In this document: piece by piece, positions 26,633 to 35,065 of the stretch | Position numbering within the stretch: position 1 is the first letter of the stretch | Layout: every line of letters begins with the position of its first letter | DNA from: Mycobacterium sp. GA-2829 | Lineage (GTDB): Bacteria > Actinomycetota > Actinomycetes > Mycobacteriales > Mycobacteriaceae | DNA: 64,000 nucleotides | Reading direction: 5' to 3' | Assembly (NCBI RefSeq): GCF_001499965.1 | Contig: NZ_LQIT01000078.1 | Location: 62,001-126,000, forward strand | Program-made: the position numbers and the translations under genes | Notes under the pieces: generated by a model | Databases searched by the model: none | Seen by the model: only the letters and a program-made list of their open reading frames with translations | What the model was told of the DNA's origin: nothing

Positions 26633-26700
26633 CGCGAGTCTCCTGTTGTCGGCGCGGCATTCGCTGCCATCGTGTCATGACCGCGGGTGCATGGCCGCGC

Positions 26701-27429
26701 TCAGTCCTGCTCGGCGGCCGCCCCACCGGTGCCTGATTGGGCGCCCGCGCCCGGACCCGATTGGGCGCCCGCGCCCGTGGCCTGCTGGCCGTAACCGGCC
26801 AGCCTGCGGCCGACCTCGGCGATCTCGTCGTCGCTGAGGACGCGGACCTCGGCGCCGCTGGCCATCGCCCGCAGCTGCACATCGCAGAGGTACTCGAGGT
26901 AGGGCACCATGTCGAGCACCTTGGGCAGCGACCGGCCGACCAGCACGGCACCGTGATTGCCCATCAGCGCGGCGGTGCGGTCGACGAGCGCGGCGGTGAC
27001 GTTGTCGGCGAGCTGCTGGGTGCCGAACGTGGCGTAGGGCGCGACGCGCACCGCACCGCCGAACAACGCCGCGTAGTAGTGCGACGCGGGCAGCACGTCG
27101 AACACCGTCGACGCCGCGGTCGAGGCCGGGGCGTGGGTGTGCACGACGGCGGTGTGGCTCGACCCCCGGTAAACGGCCAGGTGCAGGGCCAGCTCGCTGG
27201 AGGGCTGCAGCACCGCGTCGACGGGGCTGCCGTCGAGATCGTGGATGCCGACGTCGCGCGGCGACATCGCCTCGTAGTCCACCCCGCTCGGCGAGATGAC
27301 GACGAGGTCGTCGACCCGCACCGACACATTGCCCGCCGTCCCCACCACCAGCCCCGAGCGGCTCAGGGCGCGGCAGGCGTCGACGACCTGTTGGCGTTCG
27401 CGGCCCAGCCGCAGTTCCTGGCCGCTCAC
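26701..27429 (-). CDS. Class II aldolase/epimerase (FucA/AraD-like)
   Basis: A 242-residue class II aldolase/adducin-fold enzyme. Zinc ligands are visible as HTHAPAS (two His near residues 100-102) and a later His in GNHGAVLVG; the SSELALHL segment holds the conserved catalytic Glu. Members cleave ketose 1-phosphates to dihydroxyacetone phosphate plus an aldehyde. It ends the operon DeoR-kinase-dehydrogenase-aldolase, fitting a route polyol, ketose, ketose phosphate, cleavage. GTG 27429 overlaps the dehydrogenase stop by 4 bp. The last 25 residues are a low-complexity Gly/Ala/Gln/Ser tail with a duplicated octapeptide, absent from usual members. Confidence 0.83.
   Translation of the reverse strand: MSGQELRLGRERQQVVDACRALSRSGLVVGTAGNVSVRVDDLVVISPSGVDYEAMSPRDVGIHDLDGSPVDAVLQPSSELALHLAVYRGSSHTAVVHTHAPASTAASTVFDVLPASHYYAALFGGAVRVAPYATFGTQQLADNVTAALVDRTAALMGNHGAVLVGRSLPKVLDMVPYLEYLCDVQLRAMASGAEVRVLSDDEIAEVGRRLAGYGQQATGAGAQSGPGAGAQSGTGGAAAEQD
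26735..26777. repeat. Two-copy 24-bp tandem repeat in the aldolase 3' end
   Basis: GATTGGGCGCCCGCGCCCG occurs at 26735-26753 and 26759-26777, a period of 24 bp (8 codons). It encodes AGAQSGPG / AGAQSGTG in the tail of the class II aldolase and probably arose by slippage. Confidence 0.75.
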
Positions 27430-28463
27430 GGTTCGAGGATGTACTTCGAACCGCGGCCCGCGGCCATGTCCTCGAGGCTGGGCACCAGCGCCTCCAGCGG
27501 ACGGCGTTCGGTGATCAGCATCGATCCGTCGACCTTCCGGCTGGCGAGCAGGTCCACCGCGACCCGGACGAAATCCGGCGTGTGGTGGAAGACGCCCTTG
27601 AGCGTGTACTCCTCGTAGTGCATGGCGCTGGAGTCGACCGAGAAGAGCGCGCCCTTGGGGGTGCCGCCGAAGAGCACCGCCGTCGCACCGGGGCGCAAAG
27701 TGCGCACCGTCTGCTCCCAGACCTGCGGCAGGCCGACCGCCTCGATGCCGACGTCCGCGCCGCGGCCGTGCGGGGTGCGGCTCTTGATCAGCGCCACGCG
27801 GTCCTCGAAGTCCGTCACCTCCGAGATGTCGACGGTGTCCACCGCACCGGCCCGCTTGGCCTGTTCGAGCCGCCACGAGGACTGGTCGACCGAGATCACG
27901 TCGGCGCCCCGCAGCGTCGCCAGCCGTACGAACATCAGACCGATGGGGCCCGCCCCGTGGACGACCACGGTGTCCCCCAGCTCGATTCCGGTCTCGTGCA
28001 TTCCGTGCACCACGGTGGCCAACGGTTCCAGCGGTGCGGCGTCGGCAAAATCGAGGTCGTCGGGCAACCGGTAGGTGTTGCGCTGCACGATGGCCGCCGG
28101 GATGATCACCTCCTCGGCGAACGCGCCGTTGAGGAATTCGAGGTTCTCGCAGAGACTCTGGCGGTTGCGGGTGCACGCCCAGCAGTGGCCGCACGGCACC
28201 GTGTTGGCCGCCGTGACCCGGTCCCCGACGGAGAAGTCGGTCACGCCGTCGCCGACGGCGGTCACGACACCGGCGAACTCATGGCCGAAACGCGAAGGGA
28301 GAACGGGGAAGAGCTTCGGATGTCCGCGGCGGTACGACTTGAGGTCGGTGCCACAGGTCGCGGCGGCCCTGACCTCCACGAGCACCTCGCCCGGGCCGGG
28401 TTGGGCACTGGCGACGTCCTCGAGTCGTAGTTCGCCGGGCCCGTAGAACATGGCCGCTCTCAT
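27426..28463 (-). CDS. Zinc-dependent alcohol/polyol dehydrogenase
   Basis: A 345-residue medium-chain dehydrogenase of the sorbitol/threonine dehydrogenase class. It has catalytic zinc Cys in TCGTDLKS, the GHEFAG motif, a four-Cys structural cluster (CGHCWAC plus a Cys seven residues on), and NAD motif GAGPIGL near residue 167. In this operon it probably oxidises a polyol or its phosphate to the ketose. It shares 4 bp with both the kinase and aldolase genes. The substrate is unknown. Confidence 0.86.
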   Translation of the reverse strand: MRAAMFYGPGELRLEDVASAQPGPGEVLVEVRAAATCGTDLKSYRRGHPKLFPVLPSRFGHEFAGVVTAVGDGVTDFSVGDRVTAANTVPCGHCWACTRNRQSLCENLEFLNGAFAEEVIIPAAIVQRNTYRLPDDLDFADAAPLEPLATVVHGMHETGIELGDTVVVHGAGPIGLMFVRLATLRGADVISVDQSSWRLEQAKRAGAVDTVDISEVTDFEDRVALIKSRTPHGRGADVGIEAVGLPQVWEQTVRTLRPGATAVLFGGTPKGALFSVDSSAMHYEEYTLKGVFHHTPDFVRVAVDLLASRKVDGSMLITERRPLEALVPSLEDMAAGRGSKYILEP

Positions 28464-29980
28464 CGTGGTTCTCCTTCGTGCTGGGGTAGGTCGTGCAGTG
28501 CGTGCAGCATGTTCTTCGCGTCGGCGTACATCCGCTCGTAAACCGTTCGCAGCCGGGCGTATTCGGCCACGGACGCGCTTCGCGGTTCGACGACGGCGTC
28601 GATCTGCGCCACCGCGGCGGAGGCGTCGGGCAGCGTCGGGTACTGACCGATGGCCGTCAGCGCGATCGCCGCCGCGCCGAGTGCGCTGACCTCGCCGGAG
28701 GCGCAGACCTCCAGCGGACGGCCGAAGACGTCGGCGAGGATCTGGGTCCACAGCGCGCTGCGGGCGCCGCCGCCCATCGCGCGCAGCACGTCGACGCGTT
28801 CGCCGCGGGCCTGCTCGAGTCCGTCGAGCTGCACGCGCAATTCGAACGCGATGCCCTCGAGCAGCGACCGGTAGAAATGCGCACGAGTGTGGCAGCCGCG
28901 CCAGCCCATCGTCAGACCAGAAGCCTGGGTGTCCCAGTACGGGGTCTGTGCCGCGTTCCAGTACGGCAGGGTCAGCAGCTTCTCGCTGCCCACCGGCAGC
29001 GCGGCGGCGTCGCGTTCGAGTTGCGGGTCGGGCGCCCCGCCGAGGTCCGGATCGCCGAACTCCTGACGGAACCAGGTCGGCAGATACGTGCCGGACGCGC
29101 TGAAGGTCTCCACCGTCGTCTGTCCCGGGATCGCCGAGACCATCGACCGGTACGCGCGCGAGGGCAGGTAGGACACGGTCTCGCTGCCGATCACGACCGC
29201 GGTCCCGAGCACCAGGTAGGCGGCGCCCGGATCGGTGACGCCCAATCCCACGCCCGCGGCCTGGCCGTCACCCGTCCCGGCGACGACCACGACGTCGCGG
29301 CTCAGGCCCCACCGGTCGGCGACGTCGGACCGCAACCGCCCCAACGAGGTTCCGGTGGGTACGAGTTCGGGCAGCTGTTCGCGGCGCAGTCCGGCCAGCG
29401 TGAGCAGTTCGTCGCTGTAGTCGCCGGTGGCCTGATCGATCAGCGCCAGCGGATCGGTGGAGGCGAGGCTCGACACCCAGCGTCCGGTCATCGCGTGCAC
29501 GAGGTACGAGTGCACGTCGGCGATGCGGTGTGCGCGGGCCATGATGTCGGGCTCGTGGTCGCGCAGCCACAGCAGCTTGTACAGACCGGGGGTGATGTCG
29601 GCGGGTTTACCGGACAGCAACTCGACCCGTTCGGTGCCGTACCGGCGCACCTCGACGTCGGCGCGGCCGTCCATCCACAGGATCGCGGGCCGCAACGGTG
29701 AACCGGCGTCGTCCAGACAGACGAACGTCTCGCGCTGATGGGTCACGCAGATCGCGGCGACGGCCCCGGTGTCGTCGTCGATGTCGCCCAGCGCCTGGGT
29801 GATCGCGCGGTCGGTGGCGGTCCACCAGTCGGGGGCCTGCTGTTCGAACCAGTGCGGCGCCGGGCTTTTCGTCTCCAGCGCGTGCGACCCCGACCCGACC
29901 AGCCGGCCGCCGGCGTCGACGACGATCGCCTTCGCGGCCGTGGTCGAGCAGTCGACCGCGATCACCAGAGGTGACGTCAT
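28460..29980 (-). CDS. FGGY-family carbohydrate kinase (xylulokinase-like)
   Basis: A 506-residue kinase with N-terminal AVDCSTTAAKAIVVD, substrate motif WMDGRAD, catalytic Asp in AGTGDGQAAGVG, and C-terminal GGGARSALWTQ for adenosine. Phosphorylation of a ketose (or polyol) is expected. ATG 29980 overlaps the DeoR stop and its own stop overlaps the dehydrogenase start, each by 4 bp, so the four genes are translated as a coupled unit. Although related to xylulokinases, pairing with a class II aldolase argues for a ketose 1-phosphate product rather than the 5-phosphate. Confidence 0.84.
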   Translation of the reverse strand: MTSPLVIAVDCSTTAAKAIVVDAGGRLVGSGSHALETKSPAPHWFEQQAPDWWTATDRAITQALGDIDDDTGAVAAICVTHQRETFVCLDDAGSPLRPAILWMDGRADVEVRRYGTERVELLSGKPADITPGLYKLLWLRDHEPDIMARAHRIADVHSYLVHAMTGRWVSSLASTDPLALIDQATGDYSDELLTLAGLRREQLPELVPTGTSLGRLRSDVADRWGLSRDVVVVAGTGDGQAAGVGLGVTDPGAAYLVLGTAVVIGSETVSYLPSRAYRSMVSAIPGQTTVETFSASGTYLPTWFRQEFGDPDLGGAPDPQLERDAAALPVGSEKLLTLPYWNAAQTPYWDTQASGLTMGWRGCHTRAHFYRSLLEGIAFELRVQLDGLEQARGERVDVLRAMGGGARSALWTQILADVFGRPLEVCASGEVSALGAAAIALTAIGQYPTLPDASAAVAQIDAVVEPRSASVAEYARLRTVYERMYADAKNMLHALHDLPQHEGEPR

Positions 29981-30825
29981 CGTGGTGCGCCTCCGCTCTC
30001 GTCCGTCTCCCCCGCCGCGGCGGTGGTACCACGCGGAACCACGACGAGGTGTGCCCCGCTGTCCTCCATGCGCTGCCTGTCCTCGGCGCCCAGACCGTCG
30101 TCGATCACGACGGCGTCGAACGCCTCGAGATCGCAGATGCGGTGGATGGCGCGGCGCGCCAACTTGGTGTGGTCGATCATCAGCACGCGGATCTCGGCAC
30201 TGTCCATGAACGCGCGTTTGAGCTCGGCGGCCGCGCTGGACGGGTGGTAACACATCCCGCGCGAGACGGCCGGTACGGACATGAACAGCACGTCGTAGTG
30301 CATGTCCCGCAGCGCCCGCACCGACTGCGGACCGACGAACGAGGAGAACTCGGGGACGAAGTCGCCGCCGATGGCGTTGAGGCGGACGCGCGGGTCGGCC
30401 GACAGCTCGTTGATGGCGGGCAGGAAGTTGGTGACCACGGTCAGGGGGAGGTGCGCGAGCAGCGTGGGCAGCAGATGCAGCGCGGTGGTGCTGTCATCCA
30501 GGGCGACCGCCTGCATGTCGACGCGGCCCGCGGCCCAGGCGAAACCCGCTTGTGCGACAGCCTGTTTCTCGGCGAGGTTGAGGCTCTTGCGCAGATCGAT
30601 GTTGCGCTCGAACGCCTCGCTGGGCGGCGCCTCGGCGCCGGACCGCACCTTGCGCAGCATCCCGCGGGCGTGCAGATGGTCGAGGTCACGGTGGATCGTC
30701 ATGGTGCTGACGCCGAACACGTCGGCCAGTTCGTCGATGCGGGCGCCGCCCCGCACCTTGACGAATTCGACGATCTCCGAACGCCGGTGAGAATGACTGC
30801 CGGCGCGCGACGACTGTGTGGACAC
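29977..30825 (-). CDS. DeoR-family transcriptional regulator
   Basis: A 282-residue repressor with an N-terminal DeoR helix-turn-helix (RIDELADVFGVSTMTIHRDL, about residues 30-49) and a C-terminal phosphosugar-sensing domain (DDSTTALHLLP, TNFLPAINEL, GGDF near 155, and SADE-like motif region MDSAEIRVLMIDHTKL). It heads the kinase-dehydrogenase-aldolase operon and should respond to its phosphorylated intermediate. Start: AGGAGG lies 6 bases before GTG 30825, and this same AGGAGG would be inside the coding region if translation began at the upstream ATG 30843, so GTG 30825 is preferred. Confidence 0.85.
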   Translation of the reverse strand: MSTQSSRAGSHSHRRSEIVEFVKVRGGARIDELADVFGVSTMTIHRDLDHLHARGMLRKVRSGAEAPPSEAFERNIDLRKSLNLAEKQAVAQAGFAWAAGRVDMQAVALDDSTTALHLLPTLLAHLPLTVVTNFLPAINELSADPRVRLNAIGGDFVPEFSSFVGPQSVRALRDMHYDVLFMSVPAVSRGMCYHPSSAAAELKRAFMDSAEIRVLMIDHTKLARRAIHRICDLEAFDAVVIDDGLGAEDRQRMEDSGAHLVVVPRGTTAAAGETDESGGAPR

Positions 30826-30934
30826 CGCGAACCTCCTCCGCATGCAGCATCACATTGCGCCGCGAACGTATCATGGAAGTTCACATACTCAACATGAACC
30901 GTGTTACGTCATAGGTGGACGTAACACGCGGTGG

Positions 30935-32332
30935 TCACTGCCCCAGCGTCAACGCCTGGGCGGTCATGTACCGCTCGGTGACGTGCGGGGTCGGCTCGGC
31001 CTCGTAGGAGGCCGTGCCGCCGAACGACCAGTCGGGCGGGGCGTCGCCCCCGCTGCGCACCCAGGCGGCCTGCCGGGCGGCGCCCAACGCCACGTACTCG
31101 GCGGGATTCGGCACATGCACGGGCCGGCCCAGCACTGCGGGCGCGATGCGGCGCACCGCCTCCGACCGCGCACCGCCGCCGATGAGGATGATCCTCTTCA
31201 CGTCGACGCCCTGATCGGAGATCTTGTCGATGCAGAACGCCATCGACGCCAACAGACCCTCCACCGCCGCGCGCGCCACGTTGGCGGGCGTGAAGTTGCG
31301 GGTGGTCAGACCGTGCAGCGCACCCGTGGCCTCCGGCAGGTTGGGTGAACGCTCCCCGTCGAAGTACGGCACCAGCGTGACCCCCTCGGCGCCCGCGCCG
31401 GCCTGCAGCGCCAGGCGGTCGAACTCGTCGAACTCGACGCGCAGCATCTTGGCGGTGGCCGCCAGCACCGGGGCGCCGTTGAGGGTGCACACCAGCGGCA
31501 GCTGCCGCCCGGTCGCATCGGCGAAGCCCGCGACCAGACCTTCGGGATCGTGGGGCGCGGTGGCGGTCACCGCGCTGACCACACCCGAGGTGCCCAGCGA
31601 CACCACGCAATCCCCCGGCGCCGCACCGAGTCCCAGCGCCGCGGCGGCGTTGTCGCCAGCACCCGGACCGAGCAGCGCTCCGGAGGCGGTCCGGCCCGCC
31701 GTGTCGACCGGGCCGAGCACCTGCGGCAGCGCGGGCCTGCGGCCCCGCATCGCGAGCTCGAGCAGGTCGACGACGTACTCCCCGCTCTGAGCGGAGAAGT
31801 ATCCGGTGCCGCTGGCATCGCTACGGTCGGTGCGCACGTCGGCGATGTCCTGCGATCCGGACAGCCGCCACGTCAACCAGTCGTGCGGCAGGCACACCGC
31901 CGCGGTCGCGTCGGCGTTGCCGGGTTCGGCGTCGGTCAGCCACCGGAGTTTGGCCGCGGTGATCGCGGCGACAGGGACCACCCCGATCCGGTCGGCCCAC
32001 GCACCGGGGCCACCGAGCTCCTCGACCAGGTCGGCCGCGGCGGCAGCCGATCGAGTGTCGTTCCACAGCAACGCATCTCGCACGACGCCGCCCGAGGAGT
32101 CGAGGCAGACCATGCCGTGTTGCTGGGCGCCGACGGACACCGCCTCCACGTCGTCGAGGCCGCCCGCGGCGGTCGCGGCCGACTGCAGCGCGGCCCACCA
32201 CAACTGCGGATCGACCTCGGTGCCGCCGGGGTGCGGTGAGGTCGCCGAGCGGACGATCTCACCGGTGTCGGCGTCGCACACCAGGATCTTGCAGGACTGG
32301 GTCGACGAATCGATGCCGGCAACCAGTGCCAC
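30935..32332 (-). CDS. xylB: Xylulokinase
   Basis: A 465-residue FGGY kinase close to XylB: AGIDSSTQSCKILV at the N-terminus, the xylulokinase substrate motif GAQQHGMVCLD, LLWNDTRS, catalytic Asp in GAGDNAAAALG, and GGGARSEAVRR near residue 390. It converts D-xylulose to D-xylulose 5-phosphate for the pentose phosphate pathway. GAGGAGG with 5-base spacing fixes GTG 32332 and rules out the longer frame upstream. Transcribed alone; it lies 109 bp downstream of the divergently organised DeoR operon start on the same strand. A related ketose is possible. Confidence 0.83.
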   Translation of the reverse strand: MALVAGIDSSTQSCKILVCDADTGEIVRSATSPHPGGTEVDPQLWWAALQSAATAAGGLDDVEAVSVGAQQHGMVCLDSSGGVVRDALLWNDTRSAAAAADLVEELGGPGAWADRIGVVPVAAITAAKLRWLTDAEPGNADATAAVCLPHDWLTWRLSGSQDIADVRTDRSDASGTGYFSAQSGEYVVDLLELAMRGRRPALPQVLGPVDTAGRTASGALLGPGAGDNAAAALGLGAAPGDCVVSLGTSGVVSAVTATAPHDPEGLVAGFADATGRQLPLVCTLNGAPVLAATAKMLRVEFDEFDRLALQAGAGAEGVTLVPYFDGERSPNLPEATGALHGLTTRNFTPANVARAAVEGLLASMAFCIDKISDQGVDVKRIILIGGGARSEAVRRIAPAVLGRPVHVPNPAEYVALGAARQAAWVRSGGDAPPDWSFGGTASYEAEPTPHVTERYMTAQALTLGQ

Positions 32333-32414
32333 GGCGACCTCCTCACGTAGGGCGACTCGACCACCCACCCTAGTCAGCGCCACACACCGCCCCGCGGGCT
32401 GGGAGAATCGACTG

Positions 32415-32906
32415 ATGACCGGCGAAGACACCGACCACCGGCACAGTCAGCGGTGGGATCCGAGCCGCAACGAGACCGAGACCGAACGTCTCGACCGCAA
32501 CTGGTCGAGCCTGCTGCAGGAGCTGCGGGTCGCCCAGACCGGTGTGCAGGTGCTCACCGGGTTCCTGCTGATCCTGCCGTTCCAGGAGCGGTTCGGCGAC
32601 CTCGACGGCGGGGCGCGGGTGGTCTACCTGCTGACGGTGATGTCGTCGATGGGCTCGACGGTGCTGCTGGTGGCGCCGGTCAGCATGCACCGCATGTTGT
32701 TTCGTCGCCGCAGGCTCGACGTACTGGTCGCCTCGTCGCACCGGTTCGCGATCGCCGGGCTCACGTTGTTGGGGACGGCGTTGACGGGGGTCGCGGCGAT
32801 CATTTTCGACGCGGTGCTCGGCGCGCCCGCGGCGTGGGCGGCGGGCGCGGTGACGGCGGTGGCGCTGGCGTCGTCGTGGTTCTGGCTGCCGGTGCGCAAG
32901 CGTTGA
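32415..32906 (+). CDS. DUF6328-type membrane protein
   Basis: The 163-residue protein has an acidic/polar N-terminus of about 35 residues, then ELRVAQTGVQVLTGFLL, which is characteristic of the actinobacterial DUF6328 family, and four predicted membrane helices. Function is unknown; the gene is common in actinobacteria. GGGAG precedes ATG 32415. It is divergent from xylulokinase and precedes the DoxX-like gene by 57 bp on the same strand, so the two may be co-transcribed. Confidence 0.72.
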   Translation: MTGEDTDHRHSQRWDPSRNETETERLDRNWSSLLQELRVAQTGVQVLTGFLLILPFQERFGDLDGGARVVYLLTVMSSMGSTVLLVAPVSMHRMLFRRRRLDVLVASSHRFAIAGLTLLGTALTGVAAIIFDAVLGAPAAWAAGAVTAVALASSWFWLPVRKR

Positions 32907-32963
32907 GCACCGGCCCGCACTTGGGGAGTTTGTGTCCCGCACGGCGGGGGAACACAGCGCAAC

Positions 32964-33905
32964 ATGCTGATCCGACGTATCGCGCGACCCATGTTGTCTG
33001 CAGTGTTCATCGGGCGCGGAGTGGAGGCTCTGCGGAGCCCCAAGCCGGCTGTCGATGCGGCCAAGCCGACGCTCGAAGGCTTGAGCAAGCTGCCTGATCC
33101 GGTGGGCACGAACGTGCCCAGCGACGCCGAGACCGTCGCCAAAGTCGTGGCGGGTGTGCAGATCGGCGGCGGGCTCTTGCTGGCATCGGGCAAGCTGCCG
33201 CGGCTGGCATCCGCCGCGCTGGCGCTCAGTGTCGTGCCGGGCAGCCTCGGCGGACACATGTTCTGGAACGAGACCGACCCGGCGCGCAAGGCCGACGAGC
33301 GGCGCGCCTTCCTCACCGATGTGAGCCTGATCGGCGGCCTGATCATCGCGGCCGTCGACACCGAGGGCAAACCGTCGCTGGGCTGGCGCGGCCGCCAGGC
33401 GGCGCACAAGGTTTCGGCGGCGCTGCCGGTCGGTGCGGCCGCCGGCGGCTCGCTGGCCGACAGTGAGTTGGCCGAGAAGCTCGGCCACGGCCTGCACGTC
33501 GGCGCCGAGCGTGGCCGCGAGTTGGCCACCGTGGCGAGCAAGCGCGGCGCCGAGCTGGCCGAGGTCGCCCGGGAACGCGGCGCCGAGTTCGCCGAGGTCG
33601 CCTCCAAGCGCGGCGCCGAACTGGCGGAGGTCGCCAGCAAGCGCAGTGCGGAGCTGGCCGAGGTGGCGAGCAAGCGTGGCGCGGTGCTGGCCGAGGTCGC
33701 CCGTGACCGCGGTTCCGAATGGGTCGACGTCGCCCGCGACCGTGGCCCCGAACTCGCCGACGTCGCCCGGGGCCGCAGTGCCGAGCTGGCGCTGCTGGCG
33801 CAGAAGCGGGCCAACGAACTGGCCGAGACCACGCGCAGCCAGGTCAAGCAAGCTCAGAAGCAGGCCCGTAAGGATGCCAAGCGCGCCAAGAAGCGGTTGC
33901 GCTGA
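32964..33905 (+). CDS. DoxX-family membrane protein with ten C-terminal 11-residue repeats
   Basis: A 313-residue two-part protein. Residues 1-150 match DoxX-like four-helix membrane proteins (RRIARPMLSAVFIGRGVEALRSP, then KVVAGVQIGGGLLLASGKLPR). Residues 180-289 are ten consecutive 11-residue units around (A)SKRGAELAEV, followed by a very basic Lys/Arg/Gln tail of 24 residues. Eleven-residue repeats with this charge pattern form 11/3 amphipathic helices like those of LEA proteins, apolipoproteins and alpha-synuclein, which lie on membranes. A role in envelope stress is inferred only. A GGGGGAA site precedes ATG 32964, and a strong hairpin follows the stop. Confidence 0.82.
   Translation: MLIRRIARPMLSAVFIGRGVEALRSPKPAVDAAKPTLEGLSKLPDPVGTNVPSDAETVAKVVAGVQIGGGLLLASGKLPRLASAALALSVVPGSLGGHMFWNETDPARKADERRAFLTDVSLIGGLIIAAVDTEGKPSLGWRGRQAAHKVSAALPVGAAAGGSLADSELAEKLGHGLHVGAERGRELATVASKRGAELAEVARERGAEFAEVASKRGAELAEVASKRSAELAEVASKRGAVLAEVARDRGSEWVDVARDRGPELADVARGRSAELALLAQKRANELAETTRSQVKQAQKQARKDAKRAKKRLR
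33501..33830 (+). repeat. Ten 33-bp in-frame coding repeats
   Basis: Ten tandem 33-bp units encode residues 180-289 of the DoxX-like protein. Central units are nearly identical (SKRGAELAEVA), while outer ones diverge, as expected of an array that grew by unequal exchange. Copy number is likely to vary between strains. Confidence 0.85.
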
Positions 33906-33924
33906 CGCGGGGAAGTGATCTTGT

Positions 33925-33954
33925 CGAACCGGGCGCGCCGAAGCGCCCGGTTCG
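33925..33954 (+). terminator. Rho-independent-type terminator after the DoxX-like gene
   Basis: CGAACCGGGCGC (33925-33936) pairs perfectly with GCGCCCGGTTCG (33943-33954) around a 6-base loop, 20 bp after the stop, and is followed by the T-containing TCGTTTCCC. This is the clearest terminator in the window. Confidence 0.75.
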
Positions 33955-34007
33955 TCGTTTCCCGACGGTAGATTCGTCTCCACCGACGACGCGTTCAGGA
34001 GGCAGCG

Positions 34008-34496
34008 ATGACGACCGGTGACTATCCCCCTCAGTACGGACAACCCCAGTACGGGTATCCCCCGCCGTTCGGCGGACAGGTCCCCGGCGGCCTCGGCCTG
34101 CGGTTCCTGGCCCGGATCATCGACGGCATCATCGTCGGGATCATCGGCTTCGTGCTGGCAATGCTGACCGATTCGCTGTCCAACGTCTGGGTGACCGGCC
34201 TGTTCACCGGCGCGCTGTCCTTCGTGTACTACCTAGCGTTCGAGGTGACGCAGGGGTGGACGCCGGGCAAGAAACTGCTGGGGCTGAGCGTGCGCGGCCC
34301 CGGCGGCGCACCGAAACCGTCCGCGTCGCAGGCGGCGATCCGCAACCTGTTCACACTGCTGCCGATCATCCCGTTCATCGGTGGTCTGCTCGGCGTCGTC
34401 GCGATCATCGTCATCGCGGTGACGATCAGCGGGAGCCCGACCAAACAGGGCAAGCACGACGAGATGGCGGGCGGCACCCAGGTGGTCAAGGGCTGA
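34008..34496 (+). CDS. RDD-family membrane protein
   Basis: A 162-residue protein. Residues 1-30 are a Pro/Gln/Tyr-rich tail (QYGQPQYGYPPP) common in mycobacterial RDD proteins. The RDD signature follows as FLARIIDGIIVG near residues 33-45, with three or four membrane helices and the GWTPGKKLLGL motif between them. Function of the family is poorly defined; some members act in Na+/H+ exchange. GGAGG precedes ATG 34008. The 3' end overlaps convergent gluconokinase by 11 bp. Confidence 0.82.
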   Translation: MTTGDYPPQYGQPQYGYPPPFGGQVPGGLGLRFLARIIDGIIVGIIGFVLAMLTDSLSNVWVTGLFTGALSFVYYLAFEVTQGWTPGKKLLGLSVRGPGGAPKPSASQAAIRNLFTLLPIIPFIGGLLGVVAIIVIAVTISGSPTKQGKHDEMAGGTQVVKG

Positions 34497-35004
34497 GGCC
34501 CGGCCCGTCGGTGGACGGGGACGTCCGCGCGACGTACTCCTCGATGATCGCGTCGATGCTCTGGTCGACGTCGATCGCCAGACCGCGTTCCTCCGGGGTC
34601 AGCGGCTCCAGGGTGGCGAACTGCGACGCCAACAGCGAGGCGGGCATGAAGTGTCCCGGCCGACTGGCCTGCCGTCGCGCGATGACCTCAACGGCACCGG
34701 CCAGGTGCAGGAATTCGACAGTGGGGCAATGCGTTCGGAGTTGGTCGCGGTACCGCACCTTGAGCGCCGAACAACTCATCACCCCGCCGTCGGAGTGGTC
34801 GGCCAGCCAGGTGCCGATGGCTTCCAGCCACGGGTGGCGGTCGTCGTCGTCGAGTGGTTGGCCCGCCGTCATCTTGGCGATGTTGGCGGGTGGATGGAAG
34901 TCGTCGGCGTCGGCGAACGGGACCCGTAGTCGCTGCGCCAGTGCCGCACCGACCGTGGACTTCCCCGATCCGGAGACGCCCATGACGACGATCGGTGCGC
35001 CCAT
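34486..35004 (-). CDS. gntK: Gluconokinase
   Basis: A 172-residue P-loop kinase of the gluconate/shikimate type. Walker A GVSGSGKST is at residues 9-17, FADADDFHPPANIAKM carries the gluconate-binding Asp and His, and CSALKVRYRDQLR is diagnostic of gluconokinase. It makes 6-phosphogluconate for the pentose phosphate pathway. ATG 35004 places the P-loop at the expected distance; an upstream GTG at 35036 would add a short leader. It is divergent from the SCO6745-type gene, with overlapping promoters, and no gluconate transporter lies nearby. Confidence 0.87.
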   Translation of the reverse strand: MGAPIVVMGVSGSGKSTVGAALAQRLRVPFADADDFHPPANIAKMTAGQPLDDDDRHPWLEAIGTWLADHSDGGVMSCSALKVRYRDQLRTHCPTVEFLHLAGAVEVIARRQASRPGHFMPASLLASQFATLEPLTPEERGLAIDVDQSIDAIIEEYVARTSPSTDGPGLSP

Positions 35005-35065
35005 CTGATCGAGATACCCGATCGGGGTGTCCGTCACACCGGGGCGATGGTGTAGTCCTGTTGAG

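Noticed and set aside
32370..34043. 557-codon minus-strand frame with repeated GQLRTALAGDL-type units
   Set aside because: The repeats are the mirror of the 33-bp coding repeats of the DoxX-like gene on the plus strand, whose start site, hairpin and domain identity are far better.
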